NCBI GenBank assembly: GCA_002363515.1
Contig: DEVX01000025.1
Coordinates: forward strand, 1-15,955
DNA: 15,955 nt
Reading direction: 5' to 3'
Origin: Candidatus Saccharibacteria bacterium UBA3225
GTDB taxonomy: Bacteria; Patescibacteriota; Saccharimonadia; Saccharimonadales; Saccharimonadaceae
The notes under the pieces are model-generated. The model was not told the DNA's origin and ran no database searches. It saw only the letters and a list, made by a program, of their open reading frames with translations. The position numbers and the translations under genes were made by a program. Below are positions 5,885-12,697 of this stretch, piece after piece (positions within the stretch are counted from its first letter, which is position 1; each line of letters starts with the position of its first letter).

Positions 5885-5890
5885 ATATTT

Positions 5891-6763
5891 ATGAGCAAGA
5901 CACTTATTAGCGCCCGCAGTCTCCGTAAGTCTTACGGCAAACGCAATAGCAAATTTGAGGCACTACGTGGCGTTACGTTGAACATTCACGAGGGAGAATC
6001 GGTAGCCATTATTGGCAAGTCTGGTTCTGGCAAATCTACGCTAATGCACCTGCTAGCGCTCCTAGACAAGCCAACTCGTGGCGAAATCACCTTAAACGGG
6101 CATCCTACGGCAAGATTGCACGCCCGCAAACTCAATGCCATTCGCAACAAAAAGTTTGGCTTCGTTTTTCAAAGCTTCTTCATGAATGCTAACGACACCG
6201 TACTAAACAACGTAATTCTTCCGCTAAAAATCGCCGGTGTTGGCTATAGAGAACGCCATCGTCGCGCTATCTCCGCCCTCAAGACCGTTGATCTCGACGA
6301 TAAGCGCAACAATAAAGCCAGCGATCTCTCCGGTGGCCAAAAACAACGCGTCTGTATTGCGCGCGCTATCGTTAATGACCCTAAGGTCATCTTCGCAGAT
6401 GAGCCAACTGGAAATCTCGACTCTGCTACTGGCGATAAAATAATCAACCTCCTATTCAAGCTTAACCACGAGAAGGGAATTACTCTCATCATCGTTACTC
6501 ACGACCAAGATTTAGCAAACAAATGCCAACGCCAAATCAGCATCAAAGATGGCCGTATCGTCTCAGATTCCTCTGCCGACGTAGAGCAAGACGACGACGG
6601 GGACGAAGAAATTCGCGAAATCGTCGCCGAAAGCGAAGAAGATGATGACGACGATGATGCAACTCCAGATAAGTTCGAAGGCGACAATAATATCGACGGC
6701 ATGCTCGACCAGAAGCACCCAGTCCGCCATATAAACATTGAAGAAGACGAGGAGGACCTATAA
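5891..6763 (+). CDS. ABC transporter ATP-binding protein (LolD/MacB type) with acidic C-terminal tail
   Basis: 290 residues. All ATPase motifs are intact: Walker [10 protein letters not shown] (42-50), Q-loop Gln94 in VFQSFF, signature LSGGQKQR (146-153), Walker B VIFADE (166-171), D-loop NLD (175-177) and H-loop His204 in VTHD. The order and spacing match the MacB/LolD/FtsE group that powers extrusion of envelope substrates rather than import. The core ends near residue 228, the usual family length. About 60 further residues are almost entirely Asp and Glu (including a run of six Asp at 251-256), ending [10 protein letters not shown]. This tail is not a family feature. The gene overlaps the permease start as TAATG, so they are translationally coupled. 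The substrate is unknown: lipoproteins are unlikely to be sorted to an outer membrane in a CPR bacterium, and peptides or lipids are possible. Confidence 0.96.
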   Translation: MSKTLISARSLRKSYGKRNSKFEALRGVTLNIHEGESVAIIGKSGSGKSTLMHLLALLDKPTRGEITLNGHPTARLHARKLNAIRNKKFGFVFQSFFMNANDTVLNNVILPLKIAGVGYRERHRRAISALKTVDLDDKRNNKASDLSGGQKQRVCIARAIVNDPKVIFADEPTGNLDSATGDKIINLLFKLNHEKGITLIIVTHDQDLANKCQRQISIKDGRIVSDSSADVEQDDDGDEEIREIVAESEEDDDDDDATPDKFEGDNNIDGMLDQKHPVRHINIEEDEEDL

Positions 6764-8073
6764 TGAAACTCTTAGACATCATTCGGGACGCAAACGCCAA
6801 TCTACTCCGCAATAAGTTGCGCAGTTTCCTAACTATCCTCGCCATTTTCATCGGCTCTTTCTCGATTATTTCAACCTCCGCTATTCAGGCGGGCGTCAAT
6901 GATTTCATCGATCAACAGGTTGACAGCTACGGTGGCGAAGGCTATCTTGCTGTCGTATCGAAAGATTCCTTCGATGCCCTTGAGGGTTTAACTGGCGCCA
7001 TGGGAAACGGCAATAGCGCCCCCATTGAATATAAGGAGGACAAGATTCAAGACGGCATGACCCCAATCACCAACGAACAGCTCGACAAAATCAAAAAAAT
7101 CGACGGCATCGATGGCGATAGCCTTGTAGAACAAAAAACTTTAAACATATCCTACGTCAGCAGTAAAAAGACCGACAAAAAATATCTTATCGGCGCCGAG
7201 GCTTTGCCGCCAGGCAACATCAAAGTTGAGACTACCACCGGCGGACAACTCGACTTGCAGGGTGATGAATATCAAATTCAGCTCGAGAAAAAATATGTCG
7301 ACGTACTCGGATATACAGAAGATAATATAATTGGCGAAAAAATCCAGCTCGTCGTAGTCGACCAGTTCAAGCATACTCAGAAAACTTTTAACGTAAAAGT
7401 TGTTGGCGTAATTGCGCCTGGCGTAGTATCAATGGGCTATTCCTACGTAAATAACAAAACAGCCGACGACATCTATACTGAAAATACTAAATACTATCCA
7501 GCAGAATATAAAGACCGCACCGTTGCAGTAGCTGTAAATTACGACTACGAAAATCACTCAGCAAAGGAAATAAAAGACAAACTTGAAGATATCGGCCTAT
7601 CCGCCATGACTATTGATGACATTATCGGTTCAATCAAGACCTTCTTTGATATCATACTAACCGTGTTCAAGATCTTTGGCTTTATCGCCTTGCTGGCAGC
7701 CGCCATTGGCATCATCAATACACTTTTCATGTCCGTCCAGGAACGTACTCGCGAAATCGGCCTCGACAAAGCATTAGGCATGTCATCCGCACGCGTCTTC
7801 CTCAGCTTTAGTATTGAGGCTATCTCGCTCGGTTTTTGGGGCTCCGTATTTGGCATTACCGTATCGATGACACTCGGCAACATTGCCAATAATATTTTCC
7901 ACGCCGAAGGTGGTTTCCTCGAAAGCTTCCCATCTTTCAACCTTGCGACCTACACTATCAAAGACATCATTATTGTCACTGTTCTGATCATGTTCATATC
8001 GTTCCTGGCCGGAACGCTTCCAGCCAGACGCGCCGCTAGCAAAAACCCTATTGATGCATTACGCTACGAATAA
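6763..8073 (+). CDS. ABC transporter permease, MacB/FtsX family
   Basis: 436 residues with the standard four-helix plan: a cytoplasmic N-terminus, helix 1 at about 22-42 (SFLTILAIFIGSFSIISTSAI), and a large extracytoplasmic domain (about 45-290). Then come three helices at about 296-321, 347-372 and 400-421. The cytoplasmic loop after helix 2 carries the family motif ERTREIGLDKALGMS (about 328-342), which couples to the ATPase. The end PARRAASKNPIDALRYE is also typical. MacB-type permeases work as dimers with a dimeric ATPase and pull on or extrude substrates from the outer face of the membrane. No MacA-like adaptor is seen in the window. Its ATG shares one base with the ATPase stop. Confidence 0.96.
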   Translation: MKLLDIIRDANANLLRNKLRSFLTILAIFIGSFSIISTSAIQAGVNDFIDQQVDSYGGEGYLAVVSKDSFDALEGLTGAMGNGNSAPIEYKEDKIQDGMTPITNEQLDKIKKIDGIDGDSLVEQKTLNISYVSSKKTDKKYLIGAEALPPGNIKVETTTGGQLDLQGDEYQIQLEKKYVDVLGYTEDNIIGEKIQLVVVDQFKHTQKTFNVKVVGVIAPGVVSMGYSYVNNKTADDIYTENTKYYPAEYKDRTVAVAVNYDYENHSAKEIKDKLEDIGLSAMTIDDIIGSIKTFFDIILTVFKIFGFIALLAAAIGIINTLFMSVQERTREIGLDKALGMSSARVFLSFSIEAISLGFWGSVFGITVSMTLGNIANNIFHAEGGFLESFPSFNLATYTIKDIIIVTVLIMFISFLAGTLPARRAASKNPIDALRYE

Positions 8074-8097
8074 ACCTCTCTTAACTAACCATAAGAA

Positions 8098-8141
8098 TAT
8101 GCTTTAATAGCATAACTGAGTACTCTAAAGTTACAACTCAG
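8098..8141 (+). other. Two hairpins in the 3' untranslated region of the ABC operon
   Basis: Hairpin 1: TATGCT (8098-8103), loop TTAAT, AGCATA (8109-8114). Hairpin 2: CTGAGT (8116-8121) pairs with ACTCAG (8136-8141), with an inner ACT/AGT pairing around CTAA. They stand side by side just before the true terminator. They lack T-tracts, so they may protect the 3' end of the mRNA rather than terminate it. Confidence 0.5.
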
Positions 8142-8163
8142 ATACAATGGCACACAGAAAACA

Positions 8164-8187
8164 CCACCGGCCCAGCCGGTGGCTTTT
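8164..8187. terminator. Bidirectional terminator between the ABC operon and the 66-residue gene
   Basis: CCACCGGC (8164-8171), loop CCA, GCCGGTGG (8175-8182): a perfect 8-bp GC-rich stem. It is followed by CTTTTG on the + strand and by TGTTTTC on the minus strand. The T-tracts are short but the stem is very stable, and the position between convergent genes fits use in both directions. Confidence 0.85.
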
Positions 8188-8199
8188 GATGTAGAGGTT

Positions 8200-8400
8200 T
8201 TACAGAAGACCCAGAAAATACGCTACCATAACGAGTATGAATACATATTTCGTGAGCCACTTCAGTCCAAAAATGCCCAGAATAGCGCCGATAACACAAT
8301 AGATAATGCTACTAATAATCATCATAGCCGTAATACCGATCACTGTAGTAAATAGAAAAAATGCGACCGCTATAGCGAGATAAGTGCGCAACCAATACAT
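8200..8400 (-). CDS. Small two-helix membrane protein, 66 residues
   Basis: Starts at the ATG at 8400, 8 nt after AGGAGG. An ATG two codons earlier is too close to the SD, and the longer frame to 8478 would run over the promoter. The protein is nearly all hydrophobic. Helix 1 spans about 8-40 (possibly two short segments with a break near GITAMM) and helix 2 about 51-66, separated by FGLKWLTKY. No Cys pair, lipobox or charged pore residues are visible. The family is unknown; small proteins of this kind can be holin-like, toxin-like or subunits of larger membrane complexes. It is a single gene with a near-consensus promoter, hence probably well expressed. Confidence 0.78.
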   Translation of the reverse strand: MYWLRTYLAIAVAFFLFTTVIGITAMMIISSIIYCVIGAILGIFGLKWLTKYVFILVMVAYFLGLL

Positions 8401-8406
8401 TCTCAT

Positions 8407-8414
8407 CACCTCCT
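8407..8414 (-). promoter_or_regulatory. Strong Shine-Dalgarno of the 66-residue gene
   Basis: AGGAGGTG on the minus strand, with the AGGAGG core 8 nt before the ATG at 8400. This nearly full anti-SD match contrasts with the SD-less starts of most neighbours. Confidence 0.88.
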
Positions 8415-8449
8415 TAAAGGTACCAACTTTCGTAAGCAGCTCAGACTCA

Positions 8450-8478
8450 ATTATGACACTTTTGCATCTAGCTGTCAA
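8450..8478 (-). promoter_or_regulatory. Near-consensus promoter of the 66-residue membrane protein
   Basis: Minus strand TTGACA (8478-8473, perfect), a 17-bp spacer and CATAAT (8455-8450). It predicts a 5' leader of about 40 nt carrying the SD. It is divergent from the methyltransferase promoter, whose -10 lies only 14 bp away. Confidence 0.87.
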
Positions 8479-8488
8479 AACATATTTT

Positions 8489-8497
8489 TGCTATAAT
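8489..8497 (+). promoter_or_regulatory. Extended -10 promoter of the rRNA methyltransferase gene
   Basis: TGC TATAAT (hexamer 8492-8497) ends 6 nt before the ATG at 8504. No convincing -35 and no SD are present. A leaderless mRNA is predicted. Confidence 0.65.
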
Positions 8498-8503
8498 TAA
8501 CAG

Positions 8504-9652
8504 ATGAACGCAAAAATCGACAAACTCGTTCCAGGCGGGCAGGGGATTACCACACTTGCCGATGGCAAGAAAGCTTTTTTATGGAATGCGTTACCGGGAG
8601 AAGAAGTCGAATTTGAAATCACTAAAAACAAACATAGTTATTGCGAGGGTATCGCCACAAAAGTCATCTCGTCGTCGCCATTTCGCATCGAGCCGAAAGA
8701 CGCATGTTATCTCTCAACTAGCCCCTGGCAAATTATCGACCGCACAGAAGAATTGTCGCAAAAACAGTCCCTCGTCAAAGAATGTCTTCGCCAACAACAC
8801 ATCGATGCTCCCGTTGAGCCTACTATTACCGACGGCAAGGATTTCTACTACCGCAACAAAATGGAGTATTCTCTCTACTGGAGTCACGAAGATAATCTGA
8901 TCTATCCAGCTTTCCATACGCGCGGCACGCATCGCAAATCACCTATAGCGCAAAGCTCAATCGAACGCCCAGAAATCTTCGCAGAAGCCCAAAGGATTAT
9001 CGCCGACCTTAATGCTAAACATGCCGAAGCGCGCGCCTATCAGTCGCTCCTCATTCGCTGCGATCAACAAGGCAAAGTATCCTCGGCACTCTTCGAGAAT
9101 CGCAAACCGCATCCGGTCATGAGTCTACTTGAAGATTCTCTCTGCGATTACAAGTACTCTTACTCGCCAAACGGGTTTTTCCAAATAAATCTACCCGTCT
9201 ATGAATTAGTTCTCAAAGAAATATCAAAGCATATCACCACCGACAAAGTCCTCGACCTTTACGCCGGCGTTGGCAGTATTGGCTTAAGTGTTGCCCGCAA
9301 TAAAAACCTCACGCTCGTTGAAGTTAATGGCGCCGCTTTTGCCGAAATGCAAAACAACACTAAAGGAACCGCCGCCAATTGCATACTCGCCAAATCCGAA
9401 GATGTCACAGAGTATGTTACTCCGGATTGCATTGTCATTCTTGACCCGCCACGTGCCGGATGTGATCAAAAACTCATCGAAAAACTAAACGAAGTTCAAC
9501 CAGAGAAGATTATCTACCTTAGCTGCAACCCTATCACACAGGCGCGCGACCTTGCGGCGCTACAAAATTATCATATAGCGAAATTGCAGCCATACAACTT
9601 CTTCCCGCGTACCCCGCATATTGAGAACCTCGCCATTCTCGAAAAAGCTTAA
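8504..9652 (+). CDS. rlmD: TrmA/RlmD-family RNA (uracil-5-)methyltransferase
   Basis: 382 residues. An N-terminal TRAM-like RNA-binding domain (about 1-55, with GGQGI and ALPGEEVEFEI) points to the RlmD/RlmC side of the family, which makes 5-methyluridine in 23S rRNA, rather than TrmA. The central part contains YRNKMEYS (116-123) and NGFFQIN (223-229). The SAM site is VLDLYAGVGSIGLS (249-262), then ILDPPRAG (312-319). The catalytic Cys341 lies in YLSCNP and the general base Glu374 in TPHIENLAIL. The usual 4Fe-4S site (a CxxxxxCxxC cluster just after the TRAM domain) is missing: only Cys68 remains there. Which uridine is modified cannot be told. It is followed at 27 nt by gpsA, which has its own -10 box. 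Confidence 0.92.
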   Translation: MNAKIDKLVPGGQGITTLADGKKAFLWNALPGEEVEFEITKNKHSYCEGIATKVISSSPFRIEPKDACYLSTSPWQIIDRTEELSQKQSLVKECLRQQHIDAPVEPTITDGKDFYYRNKMEYSLYWSHEDNLIYPAFHTRGTHRKSPIAQSSIERPEIFAEAQRIIADLNAKHAEARAYQSLLIRCDQQGKVSSALFENRKPHPVMSLLEDSLCDYKYSYSPNGFFQINLPVYELVLKEISKHITTDKVLDLYAGVGSIGLSVARNKNLTLVEVNGAAFAEMQNNTKGTAANCILAKSEDVTEYVTPDCIVILDPPRAGCDQKLIEKLNEVQPEKIIYLSCNPITQARDLAALQNYHIAKLQPYNFFPRTPHIENLAILEKA

Positions 9653-9664
9653 TGGCTCTATTTA

Positions 9665-9673
9665 TGCTAGAAT
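9665..9673 (+). promoter_or_regulatory. Extended -10 promoter of gpsA
   Basis: TGC TAGAAT (hexamer 9668-9673) ends 6 nt before the ATG at 9680. It lies in the 27-nt gap after the methyltransferase stop, so gpsA can be transcribed independently as well as by read-through. No SD is present. Confidence 0.6.
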
Positions 9674-9679
9674 AGTCCT

Positions 9680-10462
9680 ATGATTATCTCGATTCTTGGA
9701 GCTGGCGCATTCGGAAAAGCGCTCGGCAAAATTCTCACCGACAACCATCACGAAGTAAAATATTACGATCCTTACGTTTATCCAGACGTATCGCTAGAGC
9801 AGGCTACTTACCAGGCCAACGCCATCACCATCGCTATTCCATCTGCCAATCTGCCAGAATTTCTCGAAACATACCCTTCGCACCTAAAAAAGCTCCCGAC
9901 CATTTTGGCGACAAAAGGCATCTGCGATCCCAGCATGTTTGACGATTTTGAACAGTTTTCGGCCATTTCCGGACCAGGCTTTGCTCAAGAAATAATCGAC
10001 GGGAAACCCGCCACATTTACCGCTTCCGCACCCTTCGCTATGGGGTTACTAAAGAACGAGCAAATTCAAATCGAGCTGCAAGAAGATTTACTCGGCATCC
10101 TACTTTGCGGCTCGCTCAAGAACATCTATGCTATCGGCGCCGGCTATCATGGCGACTCCGAAAACGATTCAGCCATTTTTATCCAACACGCTCATGCTGA
10201 AATGCAAAAATACCTCAAAGATCACGGTGCTCAGCCATACACGGCCGAACTAGCCTGCGGCATTGGCGACCTAATTCTTACCTGTACTCACGACACTTCT
10301 CGCAACTACATGTGCGGCGTTCGCCTGCGCGAAGGAAAGAGTTTGCCAGAAATAATCGACGAACTAAAGACTGTTGAAGGCGTATCTGCGCTCAGCAAAA
10401 TCGACCATGCAGATTATATGATTCTTGACGAAATATACGACCTTGTTGGTCAAATAGATTAA
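9680..10462 (+). CDS. gpsA: Glycerol-3-phosphate dehydrogenase [NAD(P)+], short form
   Basis: Predicted to reduce dihydroxyacetone phosphate to sn-glycerol-3-phosphate for phospholipid backbones. The Rossmann motif ILGAGAFG (5-12), ATKG (77-80), SGPGFAQEI (97-105), LLCGSLKNIYAIGAG (141-155, with catalytic Lys147), GIGDLILTCT (194-203) and TSRN (206-209) all match GpsA. At 260 residues it is much shorter than the usual ~330. The segment between the dinucleotide fold and the ATKG motif is trimmed (the usual LPxNLxAT region is missing), and the protein stops soon after VEGVSAL, without the usual C-terminal helices. All key residues seem kept, so it is probably active. Its TAA overlaps the stop of the convergent 733-residue gene (shared TTAA at 10459-10462). 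Confidence 0.93.
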   Translation: MIISILGAGAFGKALGKILTDNHHEVKYYDPYVYPDVSLEQATYQANAITIAIPSANLPEFLETYPSHLKKLPTILATKGICDPSMFDDFEQFSAISGPGFAQEIIDGKPATFTASAPFAMGLLKNEQIQIELQEDLLGILLCGSLKNIYAIGAGYHGDSENDSAIFIQHAHAEMQKYLKDHGAQPYTAELACGIGDLILTCTHDTSRNYMCGVRLREGKSLPEIIDELKTVEGVSALSKIDHADYMILDEIYDLVGQID

Positions 10463-12660
10463 AGTAGTCCTTCAATATAACCCACCGAAACATCTTTTAT
10501 CTGAAAGTTCGTTTGGCGTATATGCGCATCGGCCACTAAAAGCGTTCGCGCAATTTTATCATCATATTCCTGACCAAGGGACTCTTTATATCTCTCCGAA
10601 AGCTGCTTTAAATAGTCTTGCTCAATATCGTTCGTAGCCGACTCGCATAACGAGGCAAAGCTATCAAAAAGGTACCGCTTTGCCGTCTCGGGCTTGTCGT
10701 CATAACCTTTATAAAACGCCACTAGCTTATCGTATTCTGCAAGAATAGCGCCATATAGTGCTTTAGTATTTTTCACATCCTTAAACTGCAAAAATAGCTG
10801 CTCCATCGCATAAACTTCATTGCTAGTTATCTTTTTCCGCGCCAAAAGATATTTAAACAAATCTACATTGTCAATATCATCGCAAAAGATTGCACTATAA
10901 TAAACTCGACTAAGTTTTGCATCGACAGAATGAACATATTTTTCAATACTCTTATTCTTTTGCTTAGCAAACCAAAGATCATGGCATTTATTCTCAACGT
11001 CATCCGCAACCTTATATTTATCAGCCACATAACCGTTCAGAAAAGCTTTTAACTTCGAATCATATCGCTTAACCCCGTCTAGGCACAACACCCAACCTAG
11101 AGCCTCTTCAAACTCATCTTTTTCAGACTCATTCACATATTTAATACGACTACGATTCTTTATTGGCCAAACATCACCAACGCGCGGCCAAAACAACTCA
11201 TATATAAGTTTTTCCATCGCATTATTTAAGCCGGCATCTTCGCCTGGCAAAGCTTTCCAAAAATAATTCAAAAGATCACACGCCATCCAATACAAGTTAT
11301 AATCTTCATCGTTTTTTATAGTCAAATTCCTAAGAATGCTCACGACCGCAGGCAAAACATTGCTGTATTTTTTGTAATCTGCCACCTGCATATAATTACA
11401 TAGATAAAAGGCGATAAAATTCCGGTTATATTTTCCTGAAATTATTTCTTTTTGAATTTGCTTATCTGCAGCAGTAGAGAAATTTACAAGTTGCGGATAC
11501 TTAAAAAAGACGCACGGATCGTTCGTTTCCGTATAGCTTTTGAGACTAACATTTATAGTTTCGAGACGTAAAAACTTTTCCCGAATATCTTCGCCTAATA
11601 AGTCATTCAAACGCTCGTAGAACGTACCAATATTTCGCGACAAATTATTATATTCAAAGAAATCGTAAAAGAAATGAACCAACTTTGCAACGTCCACTTT
11701 ATCAAAAATATAACAGGCACGAAAGATTAATAATTCACGCTCGAAATCCAACTCGTCCTCATCAAATCTTAAATGTGAATCCCCACCAATACAGCGCTCA
11801 TAACTGACCGCTTTTACCCAATCTTCGGTGCTAATTATAAAATCATCCGGGCACAGAAAACGCGCTAGTAAGACGCACATAAAATCTATCTCATCTTCAT
11901 CAACAAACAAAAAATTGCAATAGTTGTCTTCCAAAATGTTTTTAATCTTGAGCAAATCGCCAGACATCTGCGAAATAATACTTGGTTCGGCAAAATCCGA
12001 CATCGGAATTGTATTAATAATATCTAGGTATTCTCTAAACTGTGCCGCATCAGTCACAATACTATTGCTAGTCAAACAATCCGCGTAGCGTAATTTCATT
12101 ACGGCACTGTCATTCAACGCCGCAACGCCCAATTTGCCAAAATATTCATTATGTATCTTTAAAAAGCGCTCGTTTTTTAGCAGCCGATTCATTTTTACGA
12201 GTTGAGCCGTACCATCTACATGGCCGTAAGTATCTTTTCGTAGTCGATCGAATATCTCACGATATTTTGGGCTAACTAAATGACTTGTCTTATAGCTTTG
12301 AAACACAAATCCGCCCAAATCACCATTTGCGTCAAACGAAATACCCTTCCGCATCAACACACGCACCGAACGCGCGATAATATGAAACCGATACGAACGA
12401 AACATATCAATTACTTCATAGTGGTCCAATGCGCGAATAATCTCATTGTAAGCATCTGGATTATCGGCATACTTCAGCTCGTATTCCTTCAGTTTTCGAC
12501 CATCCAACGCATAAAAATGTATTACCGCATCGTGCAAAGACGAATAGCGCGGTATTATCGTCTCAAAATAAACAATCCGACGACATATCTTTTCAAAATC
12601 GCCAGCTTTCTCGAAGCTAAAAATAGCATCTCCATTCTTTGCGCCATCACCTCTTGCCAT
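10459..12660 (-). CDS. Hypothetical protein, 733 residues
   Basis: I do not recognise a family. The protein is long, soluble-looking and apparently almost entirely alpha-helical. It is rich in Asp, Lys, Leu, Tyr and Phe, with scattered Cys but no CxxC knuckles. No Walker, HKD, PD-(D/E)XK, HNH, protease or methylase motif is visible, nor a signal peptide or membrane helix. Helical repeats in the middle (for example around residues 300-480, FRACYIFDKVDVAKLVHFF and NRNFIAFYLCNYMQVADY) could form a superhelical scaffold, but I cannot show a clear repeat unit. The start is fixed by the 13-bp gap to the divergent helicase gene and by a TTGATA-N17-TATAAT promoter whose -10 ends 8 nt before the ATG. 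The 3' end overlaps gpsA tail to tail. A function is not inferred. Confidence 0.85.
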   Translation of the reverse strand: MARGDGAKNGDAIFSFEKAGDFEKICRRIVYFETIIPRYSSLHDAVIHFYALDGRKLKEYELKYADNPDAYNEIIRALDHYEVIDMFRSYRFHIIARSVRVLMRKGISFDANGDLGGFVFQSYKTSHLVSPKYREIFDRLRKDTYGHVDGTAQLVKMNRLLKNERFLKIHNEYFGKLGVAALNDSAVMKLRYADCLTSNSIVTDAAQFREYLDIINTIPMSDFAEPSIISQMSGDLLKIKNILEDNYCNFLFVDEDEIDFMCVLLARFLCPDDFIISTEDWVKAVSYERCIGGDSHLRFDEDELDFERELLIFRACYIFDKVDVAKLVHFFYDFFEYNNLSRNIGTFYERLNDLLGEDIREKFLRLETINVSLKSYTETNDPCVFFKYPQLVNFSTAADKQIQKEIISGKYNRNFIAFYLCNYMQVADYKKYSNVLPAVVSILRNLTIKNDEDYNLYWMACDLLNYFWKALPGEDAGLNNAMEKLIYELFWPRVGDVWPIKNRSRIKYVNESEKDEFEEALGWVLCLDGVKRYDSKLKAFLNGYVADKYKVADDVENKCHDLWFAKQKNKSIEKYVHSVDAKLSRVYYSAIFCDDIDNVDLFKYLLARKKITSNEVYAMEQLFLQFKDVKNTKALYGAILAEYDKLVAFYKGYDDKPETAKRYLFDSFASLCESATNDIEQDYLKQLSERYKESLGQEYDDKIARTLLVADAHIRQTNFQIKDVSVGYIEGLL

Positions 12661-12667
12661 ATATAAT
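12639..12667 (+). promoter_or_regulatory. Promoter of the helicase-nuclease gene
   Basis: TTGCGC (12639-12644), a 17-bp spacer and TATAAT (12662-12667), then 6 nt to the ATG at 12674. The -35 and most of the spacer lie inside the divergent 733-residue coding sequence. No SD, so a leaderless transcript is predicted. Confidence 0.75.
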
Positions 12668-12668
12668 T

Positions 12669-12697
12669 ATTATATGGAATTCGAGAACGCTTATCAA
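12669..12697 (-). promoter_or_regulatory. Promoter of the 733-residue gene
   Basis: Minus strand TTGATA (12697-12692), a 17-bp spacer and TATAAT (12674-12669). The ATG at 12660 follows 8 nt after the -10. The -35 and spacer lie inside the start of the helicase gene. The two -10 boxes of the divergent genes are one base apart. Confidence 0.8.

Noticed and set aside
6499..6738. Minus-strand Ser-rich ORF opposite the ABC ATPase tail
   Set aside because: It is the antisense reading of the Asp/Glu codon runs and has no start signals.
12280..12666. + strand ORF of 128 residues before the helicase
   Set aside because: It is antisense to the start of the 733-residue gene, with no family signal. The helicase has its own promoter in the gap.
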